DNA of 64,000 bases from Armatimonadetes bacterium Uphvl-Ar1 (GTDB taxonomy: Bacteria; Armatimonadota; Fimbriimonadia; Fimbriimonadales; Fimbriimonadaceae). Position 1 is the first letter of the stretch. Each line of letters opens with the position of its first letter. Below the pieces are notes generated by a model, which searched no databases, had not been told where the DNA came from, and saw only the letters and a program-made list of their open reading frames with translations. A program made the translations under genes and the position numbers. Positions 8,222 to 17,997 of this stretch are shown piece by piece. Location of the stretch: positions 930,001 to 994,000 of the forward strand of contig CP021423.1 of assembly GCA_002162075.1 (NCBI GenBank). The letters run 5' to 3'.

Positions 8222-8677
8222 CTAGTCGATTTTGACGACGCTGTCGAGGGCGACGTTTGCGGCGCGGAGACGGGCGGTGAGGATTCGAGAGATGTTGAGG
8301 AGGATGACTTTTGCGATTTCGGGCTCGTTATTCATGAGAGCCCAGAGGTCGTTGTGGGGGATGGATGCGACTTTGACGTTGCCGGCGGCGGTGACGGTGG
8401 CAGAGCGTGGTTTGTCGTCGATGAGGGACATTTCGCCGATGACGGAGCCGGGGCCAGCTTGGGCAATTTCTTCTCCGGAAAAGCCTTTGATTTTAGCAGT
8501 GCCTTCCAGAACGATCATGAGGTCGGCGTCTTTGGCAAATTGCCGCACTAGAGTGTCGCCGCCATTGAATTCCTGATTGCTGGCGATTTGGGCGATCATT
8601 GAGATCTGAGCGACGTTGAGTCCCTGCATGAGGTAGTTGTTTTGCAGGGCGGTGTTGATATCCATGGCCATCGACAT
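8222..8677 (-). CDS. Cyclic-nucleotide-binding (Crp-type) domain protein without a DNA-binding domain
   Basis: A ~151-residue single-domain protein of the CAP/cNMP-binding fold. The beta-roll reads GGDTLVRQFAKDADLMIVLEG, followed by the phosphate-binding cassette region PGSVIGEMSLIDDKPRSATVTA. GEMSL and PRSATV match the cassette's G-E and R-[SA] residues that hold the cyclic phosphate. The chain ends after the carboxy helix (KVILLNISRILTARLRAAN), with no helix-turn-helix, so it should signal through protein contacts rather than DNA. Several start codons are possible (8713, 8677, 8671, 8665); 8677 is a compromise. It lies directly upstream of the CpaE-like gene on the same strand, so a shared role in pilus or motility control is plausible. 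Confidence 0.85.
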   Translation of the reverse strand: MSMAMDINTALQNNYLMQGLNVAQISMIAQIASNQEFNGGDTLVRQFAKDADLMIVLEGTAKIKGFSGEEIAQAGPGSVIGEMSLIDDKPRSATVTAAGNVKVASIPHNDLWALMNNEPEIAKVILLNISRILTARLRAANVALDSVVKID

Positions 8678-8756
8678 AGTTCCAGTATGCCAGGGTGGGG
8701 GGCTTGGGTGCAAGTTAAGACTCGGGAATTATTGTGATGATGAAAGGTGGGCAAAA

Positions 8757-8783
8757 TTAGCACTCTAGTCCCATGTCTGCTAA
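8757..8783 (+). promoter_or_regulatory. CIRCE operator 1 (HrcA-binding inverted repeat) upstream of groES
   Basis: The sequence is TTAGCACTC, nine bases, then GTCTGCTAA. The left arm is a perfect match to the CIRCE consensus TTAGCACTC. The right arm matches GAGTGCTAA at 7 of 9 positions, and the N9 spacing is exact. CIRCE is the operator of the heat-shock repressor HrcA and is typically placed before groES-groEL. It lies ~95 bp before the groES start. The hrcA gene is not in this window. Confidence 0.88.
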
Positions 8784-8810
8784 AGAATGGGCGTCTCCTT
8801 TAGTAGAATG

Positions 8811-8837
8811 TTAGCAAAGGTGCGCGGAGACTGCTAA
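8811..8837 (+). promoter_or_regulatory. CIRCE-like operator 2 upstream of groES
   Basis: A second inverted repeat with the same architecture: TTAGCAAAG, nine bases, then GACTGCTAA. The right arm matches the CIRCE consensus at 8 of 9 positions and the left at 6 of 9; the outer six bases of both arms are perfectly complementary. Its centre is 54 bp from operator 1, about five helical turns, so HrcA dimers on both would face the same side. It lies 40 bp before groES, probably in the untranslated leader or overlapping the promoter. Confidence 0.72.
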
Positions 8838-8877
8838 CGCGGGATGCGCGCCACACATTTCAGGAGATAAGAAACAG

Positions 8878-9170
8878 ATGTCAGCCATTCGACCACTTGG
8901 AGACAAGGTTGTTGTGAAGGTTCTTGAGGCGGAAGAGAAGACGGCGGGGGAATTATCCTGCCGGATTCAGCTAAGAAGAAACCGACTGAAGGCGAAGTAA
9001 TCGCCGTGGGTGAGGGTCGCGTGCTGGAAAATGGCAAGCGAAACTCTTTGACCGTGAAGGTTGGGGATCGCGTGATCTTCAGCAAGTACGGTGGAAATGA
9101 AGTGAATCTCGGCGGAGATGAAGTGACGATTTTGGATGAAGACCAAATCTACGCAGTTGTAACGAAGTAA
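8878..9170 (+). CDS. groES: Co-chaperonin GroES (one base missing in this sequence)
   Basis: Heptameric lid of the GroEL folding chamber. The start ([20 protein letters not shown]) is typical, with AGGAG 11 bases before ATG 8878. The frame breaks at the G run 8946-8950, where GCG-GGG-GAA-TTA should read GCG-GGG-GGA-ATT. As given, translation stops after ~40 residues. Restoring one G gives a 97-residue protein that continues [38 protein letters not shown] and ends [11 protein letters not shown], exactly family-like and of normal length. A truly dead groES next to an intact groEL is very unlikely, so a sequencing error is inferred. It is 12 bp upstream of groEL in one operon under the CIRCE operators. 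Confidence 0.93.
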
Positions 9171-10826
<1,656 letters not shown>

Positions 10827-10849
10827 GGCCCGGGCTGCTTGATTAATGA

Positions 10850-10895
10850 CTCCCCCCGGGCCGGTTTCGGTTCCGGGGGAGGTATTTAGTTTTTC
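10850..10895 (+). terminator. Terminator of the groES-groEL operon
   Basis: A strong GC-rich hairpin lies 24 bp after the groEL stop: CTCCCCCCGG (10850-10859) pairs with CCGGGGGAG (10873-10881) around a 13-base loop. A moderately T-rich tail (TATTTAGTTTTTCT) follows. The interrupted T tract makes it less than ideal, but position and stem strength support intrinsic termination. Confidence 0.75.
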
Positions 10896-11149
10896 TAAAT
10901 GGAAAGGCGTATTCTCGAAATTGAACCTGAACCACCGCCGCCAGGTAAAAATGAAAATGCTGTTAGTGCTAGGGCAAGTGTGAATAGGCACGTCGATATC
11001 CAGTAATGCAAAGTGTAGCTTTCGAGCTTTTGGTCGTCTCTGATGTCTCTATTGAGTTCATATTTTATTGATTGAAATTTTTGGTTGTGAACAAAGTAAA
11101 GAACCCAGCAAAGCAGTCCAGCCCCGAGAAGTATTGGCTGTACAGTCAT
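10895..11149 (-). CDS. Small membrane protein, paralogue of the gene at 11360-11584
   Basis: An 84-residue protein of unknown function. It has one membrane helix at the start (PILLGAGLLCWVLYFVHN), a charged linker (KYELNRDIRDDQKLESYT) and a second helix (ISTCLFTLALALTAFSFL). The tail is Gly/Ser-rich. The linker and second helix align clearly with the neighbouring 74-residue protein (shared YF-H--KF---KYE--RDI----KL--YT-H-WIS), so the two arose by duplication. I recognise no named family. A possible promoter lies just upstream on the minus strand: TTGTAA at 11201-11196, an 18-base gap, then GATAAT at 11177-11172. Confidence 0.6.
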   Translation of the reverse strand: MTVQPILLGAGLLCWVLYFVHNQKFQSIKYELNRDIRDDQKLESYTLHYWISTCLFTLALALTAFSFLPGGGGSGSISRIRLSI

Positions 11150-11359
11150 TAGGATTCATTATACATGCTGGATTATCGCGTCTCCTCCGTGTCTTTTACA
11201 ATGGACAACTTTAACGCTCTTGTGTTGGAATTTAGTTCTCCAATTTAACAGAAGAGTTGGAATTGGTCACAACTCTTAACTAAAGCATGTCGCTCCTATT
11301 CCTGGTTCACTTCGTGTAAATATGACTATGCGGGGAGATTTTTCTGGTCGGAATCTGGT

Positions 11360-11584
11360 CTAGTTCGTGAGTGATGGACGGCGAATGGCATACATTATCG
11401 AAAGAACTGCGAGAGCAATCAATCCTTTTGAAATCCAGAAGTGGATCGTGTAGTTGCGGAGTTTTTCTTCACTTTTGATGTCTCGATCAATTTCGTATTT
11501 GGCGTCTTCAAGAAATTTGGTGTGCATGAAGTATAGGATCCCAAACACGACCGCAAGTCCGAGGGCAATAGCTCTGTCATTCAT
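11360..11584 (-). CDS. Small membrane protein, paralogue of the gene at 10895-11149
   Basis: A 74-residue protein with two predicted membrane helices (AIALGLAVVFGILYFMH and GLIALAVLSIMYAIRR) joined by a charged ~25-residue linker (KYEIDRDIKSEEKLRNYT). The same layout and many of the same residues appear in the protein encoded 210 bp downstream, which supports a real gene despite its size. The open frame extends upstream to 11764 but that part is not hydrophobic and overlaps the next gene; ATG 11584 is the sensible start. Function unknown. Confidence 0.6.
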   Translation of the reverse strand: MNDRAIALGLAVVFGILYFMHTKFLEDAKYEIDRDIKSEEKLRNYTIHFWISKGLIALAVLSIMYAIRRPSLTN

Positions 11585-11598
11585 TTTATGTAATGGCT

Positions 11599-11829
11599 CT
11601 ATAATTGAAGAATACCTATGGCTTTTAGATTCGAAATCACTACTCCCGCTACAGCGAGCCAGGCCAGGATGACCAGAAGGGAGATACCTGAATCGATTAA
11701 CTCGAATGCGTTGGAACTCTCGCTTCCCTTTCGCAGCAATCTGACTCCGTACTTTATGTTGCATAGAGCGAAGAGGTTGGCAATCGCCACAGCAATTGAA
11801 ACCAGGAAACCAAAAAGTGAGAACTCCAT
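11599..11829 (-). CDS. Small two-helix membrane protein, unknown function
   Basis: About 76 residues from ATG 11829 (an in-frame ATG at 11838 would add three residues). Hydrophobic segments are FLVSIAVAIANLFALCNI and ISLLVILAWLAVAGVVISNL, with a short polar loop (RKGSESSNAFELIDSG) between them. It starts 14 bp upstream of the 74-residue paralogue on the same strand, so they are likely co-transcribed. I recognise no family. The support is the clean membrane pattern and operon-like spacing. Confidence 0.45.
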   Translation of the reverse strand: MEFSLFGFLVSIAVAIANLFALCNIKYGVRLLRKGSESSNAFELIDSGISLLVILAWLAVAGVVISNLKAIGILQL

Positions 11830-11950
11830 GGTGATCATTTTGCCTAAATGCGTTGGTTCTTTGCTCTTACTTCTGATTCCGGTTGGTAATTCTGATGACC
11901 TGACGCCAAATCAAGAGGTTAGATTAGCTCGCTCCGAAACAAGTTCATAC

Positions 11951-12235
11951 TCAATCTTGCTGTCGGTATTGAGAGAAAAAGCCTACGTTGACTGACCGGA
12001 CCAATTGGCGACTCTCATAGACAGCAAATGCGCAGCAAACCAAAAACAGAACCATGATAACGACGAGCGTGAAGTTTCGGAGTGCATAGCGATTAATAAG
12101 TGATTGGGACGGAGAACAGGTTGACATCCTGATTCCAACTTTTTGGAATCGATTTGCCAGAGCTATATAAGCAATCAGCAAAAGCCCGCCAAGAAGACCG
12201 GTTATGATGAGCCGGGCTGATGGCGTGATCTCCAT
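11951..12235 (-). CDS. Small two-helix membrane protein, unknown function
   Basis: A 94-residue protein with membrane segments LIITGLLGGLLLIAYIAL and LVVIMVLFLVCCAFAVY, separated by a basic, Ser-rich loop of ~30 residues. It is the first gene of a run of four small membrane proteins transcribed leftwards (12235 to 10895). No enzymatic motif or lipobox is visible. The 121 bp between it and the next gene contain no evident ORF. Function unknown. Confidence 0.45.
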   Translation of the reverse strand: MEITPSARLIITGLLGGLLLIAYIALANRFQKVGIRMSTCSPSQSLINRYALRNFTLVVIMVLFLVCCAFAVYESRQLVRSVNVGFFSQYRQQD

Positions 12236-12285
12236 TGTGAGACTTTACGAAACTCGGTCCGGCCACGTTTCAATGTGCATTCTGA

Positions 12286-13656
12286 CTATTTTTCGATTGT
12301 GAAGGAATCGAAAAGCTCGCCGTTGGCGAGGTGGGCGCGGTAGGTGATTTTGGTGGGGGTGACGTTGATGATCTGGTAGAGCTGTTTGTACTCTCCGGTT
12401 TTGGTCATGCGGGAGAGGGCGTCTTCGCCGACGTTATACATTTTGGGGCCGGAAACGGAGACGACGAAGTAGGTTTGTCCGACTTGGGCGGTGGCGCCGG
12501 TGGAGAGGTTGGTGATGTTGGGGCCCCGGAAGAGGGGTTCTGAGACGTTGAAATTTGGAGTTGGAATTTGCTGTCCTTTTTGTCCTTCCCCTGCGGATGA
12601 GGTGGACGAAGATTTATTTGCATCAAACAACCCCTCCCTTGCCCTCCCCAAACTTGGGGAGGGAACTGACGAATGCGAATGAGGGAGGTTCATGCGGCCG
12701 TAGGAGTGGTCGTGGCCTTGGAGAACGAGGTCGACTTTGTGTTTGAGGATGATGGGGAGCCAGAGTTCGCGGAGGGCTTTGTTGTCGCGGCCTTTGGCGG
12801 TGCTGTACATCGGGTAGTGGAACGTGAGGATTGTCCAGTTGGCCTTGGTTTCGCTGAGGGTTTTGTCGAGCCAGGCGGCTTGCTCGGCGGTTTTTTCGAG
12901 CGAATTCAGGCTGATGATGCGGGCACCTTGGAAATCAATGTAGTAGTTGGAATCTTCGAGGCCGGGGACGCCGTTGCGGGGATATTCGAATTGGGGGGTC
13001 CAGAGGCGGGTGATTTTTCCGGATTTGTATTCGTGGTTGCCGGGGGTGGCAACGGAGGGGATGGTGCTGTGGAGCCAGCCGCCGGCATAGAACCACTCGC
13101 CCCATTCTTTGTCGGCTTCGGGGATATTGATAAGGTCGCCCGCGTGGAGCATGAAATCGGCGTATGGGGCGTCTTTTTGGGCTTGTCGGATGACGCGGCT
13201 CCACATGGATTTGACGTTGTTTTGGGCGTCGCCGAAATAGACAAAGGTGAATGGGTCGTCCATTGCGGAAGCGGTGGTGAAGTCGAACCATTCGGACCAG
13301 GTTTCGCCATCGCCGACGCGGTAGCTGTATTTGGTTTTGGGTTTTAGTCCTTTGAGGGAGGCGGTGTGATAGTAGGCGGTTGGGCCTTCGGCGAGTTCGA
13401 GGGGTTGAGATGTGGCGTTTTGGGTGGTGGCGGTTGTGGTGAATCGGGGGTCGCCGGATGAGGGGGCAAATTGGATGAGGGCTTAGGCGACGGGGGCATC
13501 AGTTCGCCAGGTGAATGCGGCTTGGGTGGCGGGGTTGCCATTCCAGGTGTAGATCACTCTTTGGGGTTCGGTGGTTGCTTGGGTTTGTTTGGTGGCGACG
13601 AATGCGGCACTGGCGAGGGAGAGGGCGGCGACGGTGATGGGGAAGAGTGGTTTCAC
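12286..13656 (-). pseudogene. Purple-acid-phosphatase-like metallophosphoesterase with an internal stop codon and a repeat inserted in its coding sequence
   Basis: A secreted binuclear-metal phosphoesterase. From GTG 13656 the frame encodes a signal peptide (FPITVAALSLASAAFVA), then a fibronectin-III-like purple-acid-phosphatase domain, then the catalytic domain from about codon 130. Its metal motifs are FGDAQ, LHAGDLI, TPGNHEY, LTFHYPMYS and QGHDHSYGR. Codon 58 is TAA (13485-13483) with the same frame on both sides, so as given only the part after an internal start such as ATG 13263 (325 residues) could be made. A CAA-to-TAA change would explain it, either as mutation or base-call error. A C-rich palindromic repeat (12630-12665) lies in frame just after the GHDH motif and adds a Ser/Pro-rich loop. 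Confidence 0.75.
12630..12665. repeat. Dispersed palindromic repeat (type B) inside the metallophosphoesterase gene
   Basis: The element contains CCCTCCCCAAACTTGGGGAGGG (two short halves: CCCTCCCCAAA and TTTGGGGAGGG-like), preceded by ACCCCTCCCTTG. The same core occurs at 60249-60268 and, with a changed centre, at 31045-31070. It is translated in frame within the phosphoesterase. The perfect inverted symmetry and multi-copy nature suggest a REP-like or MITE-like element. Confidence 0.65.
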
Positions 13657-13708
13657 GCTTCCTTTAGTGTGGCAGAGTTTTTGTTAAGGGAAGGTTGTGG
13701 GTGGAGCT

Positions 13709-15048
13709 TTAGAAGATTCCTTGGAGTCGGCCGGTGGAGTCTCCGAGGTTATCCATTCGGACGCCCATGTGGTCGAGCATGTTGAGGAAGAGGTTGGTGA
13801 GGGGGGTGCCGTTTTGGTATTGGAGGTGTTGTCCGACGGGGACTTTTCCGCCCCCTTTTCCGGCGATGAGAAGGGGAGGTCGTCGTGGTTGTGGCGGTCG
13901 CCATCACTGATTCCGCCGCCGTAGAGGAGCATGGTGTTATCGAGGAGGGTGCCGTTTCCGTCGTCGATTTTGCTCATTCGGTTGAGGATGTAGGCAAGTT
14001 GCTGGGTGTGGTAGACGTCGATTTCTTTCTTTTTGAGGAGTTTATCGGGGGCTTTGCCGTGGTGGCTGATGTCGTGGTGTCCGTCTGTGATATTGATTTC
14101 TTGGTAGGGTCGGTTGCTGCCTTCGTTGGCGAACATGAAGGTGGCGATTCGGGTGAGGTCGGCTTGAAAGGCGAGGATCATCATATCGCCCATGAGTCGG
14201 ATGTGTTCGCCTCGATCGCGGGGGACGCCTCGGGGCACGTCGATTCCGTCGAGCATCATGGCTTTGCTGGAAGCTTCGTAGTTTTTGAGTCGGAGTTCGA
14301 TGTCTCGGATGGAAGTGAAATATTCTTCGATCTTTTGGGCGTCGCGGGTACCGAGACTTGTTCGGAGTCTTTGGGCGTCTTCGGCGACGAAATCAAGGAT
14401 TGAGAGTTCATATTCGCGTCGTTTAGCTTGGGATTCGGCGGATTGACGGTCGCCGGGGGCTCCGAAGAGTCGCTCGAAGAGGACGCGGGGGTTGACTTCT
14501 TTGGCGTTGGGGGTGGATTCGGATCGCCAGGAGATGCTGCTGGAGTAGGCGCATGAGTAGCCGGAGTCGCAGTTGCCGGCGAGGGCACCTCGTTCGCATC
14601 CTATTTCGAGGCTTGCGAATTTGGTTCGACTGCCGATCTGCTGGGCGGCGACTTGGTCGGCGGAGATTCCGACTTGGATGTCTGAGCCAGCGGTTTTTCG
14701 GGCTTGGACGCCGGTGAGCCAGGTTGCGGAGGATCGAGCGTGGTCGCCGGGGCCGTCGCCGTTGGCGAAGGCTTTCATTTGACTGAGGCCGGAGATAACG
14801 CTGATTTCTGATTTGAGACCGTTGAGAGGTTGGAGGATTTCGGGGAGTTGGGTGAGGCGACCGGGGTTGGTGGGTCGCCAATGTTGCATGTTGATCCCGT
14901 TGGGGACAAAGAGGTAAGCCATTCGAACTGGGCGAGCGGGGGCAGACACAGCGAGAGCCGTTTTGGGTGCGAGGGCTTCGAGGAATGGGAGGGTGACGAG
15001 GGCTCCGGCTCCCCGAAGGATCGTACGGCGGTCGATTTTTTGGCTCAT
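13709..15048 (-). CDS. DUF1501-like secreted protein (DUF1552/DUF1501 superfamily; one base missing)
   Basis: A ~446-residue exported protein of the alkaline-phosphatase-like DUF1501/DUF1552 group common in planctomycetes and relatives. The amino end has a twin-arginine-like leader (KIDRRTILRGAGALVTLPFLE), so Tat export is likely. The frame breaks at the G run 13873-13876 (minus: CTC-CCC-TTC should be CTC-CCC-CTT). Restoring one base continues as LLIAGKGGGKVPVGQH, then FLNMLDHMGVRMD and ends STGRLQGIF at 13709, giving a length divisible by three. It lies 15 bp downstream of the DUF1592 gene, a pairing common in these phyla. Its biochemical role is not established. Confidence 0.85.
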
Positions 15049-15063
15049 TTGGTTGGTTCTCCT

Positions 15064-17383
15064 TTAATTATTGGTTCTTTTGCGGAAGGCATCACTGAGA
15101 ATGATTTCGGTGATGAGGCGTTGTAGGGTTGGGTTTTTCTGGCGTTGGGCGAGGTTAGAAATTTGGACATGATCGGAGGCGGTGAGGCCGCGCCCGAGGG
15201 CGTAGGTCATCAGTTTTTCGGTGAGGGTGCGGGTGAAATCGACTTCTCGACTGGCGAGGTTTTTGCGCAGGTCGGCGAGTCCGTTGAGAGTGATTTTGCC
15301 GGGGAGTTCTCCGATGTTGTCAACGGGGAAGGTTCCGTCTTTTGTGCGGAAACCGCCGACGGCATCAAAATTTTCAAGGGTGAATCCGTAAGCGTCGAGG
15401 GGACGGTGGCACGATGCGCAGGATGGGTCGGCACGATGTTGGGCGAGGCGTTCGCGCATTCGTGTTGCGGTGATGGCTTCTTTCGTGTCGTCGAGAACAC
15501 CGACGTTTGGAGGTGGTGGGGGGGTGGAGTGCCGAGGATTTGCTCCATGATGAACTTGCCTCGCTTGACGGGGGAAGTTCGGTTTGGGTTGCTGGTGACG
15601 CTCAGGATTGCACCCATTCCGAGGAGGCCGCCTCGGTTTTGGGATGAGACATCGATGCGTCGGAAATTCTGGTCGAAATCGCCGGAGATTCCGTAATGCT
15701 TGGCGAGGCGATGGTTGAGAAAAGTGAATTTGCCGTTAATGAATTCGGTGATCGGACGGTTCTGGGTGAGCATGTCACGGAAGTAGAGAATGACTTCTTG
15801 ATTGAGGTCAACTTTGAGTTCTTGGTTAAAGTTGGGGAAAAGTTCGGGGTCGGCATCGTGTTCTTCGAGACGTCGGATTTGGAGCCACTGGGTGCTGAAG
15901 TCGGTTGAGAACCGTTCGGCTTTGGGGTCTGTGAGCATCCGCTGGACTTGGGCTTCGAGTGTTTTGGGTTTTGAGAGTTCTCCCGATGCGGCGAGATCGT
16001 ACAGGGTTTGGTCGGGGATTGAGTTCCAGAGGAAGAAACTCAATCGGGAAGCGAGTTCGTAGCCGTTGAGATCGCGTGATTTTCCGGCGGGTTCGATTCG
16101 GAACAGGAAATTGGGATTGACGAGGACGGCTTGAATTGCGACACGAATGCCCTGTTCGTAGCTGTCATTATTTTTTCGCACCAGTTGGTAGATGGTCATG
16201 ATGCGGTTCGATTCTTCGGGCGAGACGGGTCGGCGATAGGCTCGGGTTGCAAATTTGTCCAAGACTTCTCGGGCGGCGGTCAGATGATTTTTTGTCCCGC
16301 TGGGGGAGGCAGAGATGAGACGGCGGTGCGAATCGGGGAGACTAGTAGTTGTTCCGTCGGGGCCCCGAAGGGTGATTGAGTAAATGTGAAGGTTGCGGTC
16401 ACGGTTGGCGGGGTCGGGGCGTTGGGTTGGTAATAGTCGTTGGTGAACGCAACGTCGAGTTTGACGGTTCGAGTTGTGAGTCGGACGGGAATTTTGAACA
16501 GAGTTGGGGACAGAGTTTTGACGTTAAGGAGTTGGAAGTTTTGGTTGTTGATGCGGAGTTGGGCATCTGCGGGGCCGACTCCAGTTGCGGTGGCGGCGAG
16601 TTCGACTTCGATTTCATAGTCACCGGCCTCGACTTCTTGGAATGTGGTTGAGAACACTCCGTTGGCGTACATATTGAGAAAGCCTTCACCGGACATTGCG
16701 GAATTTTCGGGGAGGGCGCTTTTTTCGATGTCAACGGTCCGGATTTTGGGTTGAGGGATATAAATGGCTTGGTCGGTGATGGCTTGTGCCGCTCGCAGAT
16801 ACATTTCAAGGTGGAGCGGGGTCAGGGTGAGAACATCGCCGATGTTATCGAATCCGTAGCCGACGTCGTCGCTGGGAAAGTCGCGACTGAAATCGCCTTC
16901 GATGAAGAGGAGGTCTTGGATGACGTGGTTATATTCGGTGCGGTTGAGGCGGCGAATTGTGGGATTTATGGGCTTATCTTGCGTGGCGAGGGCGCGGGTG
17001 AGCCATTGAACCATGCGTTCTCGGTCGGCAAGGGAGGGGTTTCCGCCCTCGGCGGGGGGCATGACTTGGCTTCTAATGTTTTGAATGACTTTGTCAAATT
17101 TTTTGGGATTGGCAGCGACTTCAGCGGTAGTCGCAAAATCCCCCAGGTCCATTCCGGCGGCGGGTTTTTCGCCGCTATGACAAGAGAGACAGTTTTTTTC
17201 GAAGAGGTCGTATATTTCTTCGTCGAATTGTTTGTTCAGGGATTGGGCTTCGTTGGGGGTTTGGGAGATGGCGGGTTGCGGGGCTAATGTCGCGGCGGTT
17301 AGGCAGAATACGGCGGTCGCGAAGAATGCGGGAGAAGAAATGATTCGCCAATTCATTAGACTGATCGGCCTATTGTACGGCAC
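15064..17383 (-). CDS. Planctomycete-type cytochrome c / DUF1587-DUF1592-DUF1588-DUF1585 protein (two bases missing)
   Basis: A large secreted multi-domain protein of ~773 residues after correction. A signal peptide is followed by a haem-type CLSCHSG motif (residues ~65-71), a DUF1587-like segment (IRRLNRTEYNHVIQDLL), a carbohydrate-binding-like region, DUF1592 (FATRAYRRPVSPEE ... LASRLSFFLWNSIPD), DUF1588 (a second CxxCH, DPSCASCHRPLDAYG) and DUF1585. Two breaks are visible: near 16290-16298 (CCC run) and at the seven-G run 15518-15524. Each needs one base, and both corrections together make the length 774 codons. This family pairs with DUF1501 genes, as here. A role in periplasmic redox or polymer metabolism is only inferred. 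Confidence 0.87.
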
Positions 17384-17413
17384 TATTGGCTAGACTGTGC
17401 ATTAGTGAACGTT

Positions 17414-17991
17414 ATGAAGACGGCATTTTTCTTGATTTCAGGGTTGGTTTTGCTCGCGGGTTGGGATACGCGATTCTTCCGAAGCAATCCACACCGAAGG
17501 CAGACGATATGAAAAGCTTGGGCGATTTTACGATGAAGGACATCAATGGAAAGGATCAGCCGTTGAAGCAGTACGTTGGGAAAACGGTTATGATTGTCAA
17601 CACGGCGAGCAAGTGTGGGTTGACTCCGCAGTATGAAGGTTTGGAGGCACTTTATGATAAGTACAAGGATCAGGGATTTGTGATGCTGGGATTCCCTTGT
17701 AATCAGTTTATGGGACAGGAGCCGGGGACGGAGAAAGAGATTTTGGAGTTCTGCACAACGAAGTTTGATGTGAGCTTCCCGATGTTTTCAAAAGTTAACG
17801 TGAAGGGGCCGGATGCTCACCCTCTTTATCAGTGGTTGGTTCATGCCACTCCTGATTCTAAGGATGTGGAGTGGAACTTCGGCAAATTCTTGATCGCGAA
17901 AGATGGGAAGACGGTGACGCGATTCGGGAGTCGGACAACTCCTGGTGATGACGCGATCGTGGCGGCGATCGAAAAGTCACTCGCTGAATAG
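17414..17991 (+). CDS. Glutathione peroxidase family protein, cysteine type, membrane-anchored or secreted (one base missing)
   Basis: Thiol peroxidase that reduces hydroperoxides. Family motifs are clear: NTASKCGLTPQYEGLEALY with the peroxidatic Cys, LGFPCNQFMGQEPG with the second Cys and Gln, and VEWNFGKFLI with the catalytic Trp-Asn. The active residue is Cys, not Sec. In the given frame the first ~25 residues are unlike any leader. With one G restored in the run at 17463-17465, ATG 17414 opens the sequence MKTAFFLISGLVLLAGWGYA, a good signal anchor that joins the mature protein. Corrected length is 192 residues. It is divergent from the DUF1592 gene. Confidence 0.9.
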
Positions 17992-17997
17992 TCGTAA

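Noticed and set aside
8940-8960. Programmed -1/+1 frameshifting in groES and the other broken genes
   Set aside because: There are no consistent slippery heptamers or downstream stimulators, the affected genes are unrelated, and the shift is always explained by one missing base in a run.
16270-16300. UGA at the first break of the DUF1592 gene read as selenocysteine
   Set aside because: The protein frame changes at that point, which recoding would not do; no SECIS-like hairpin follows.
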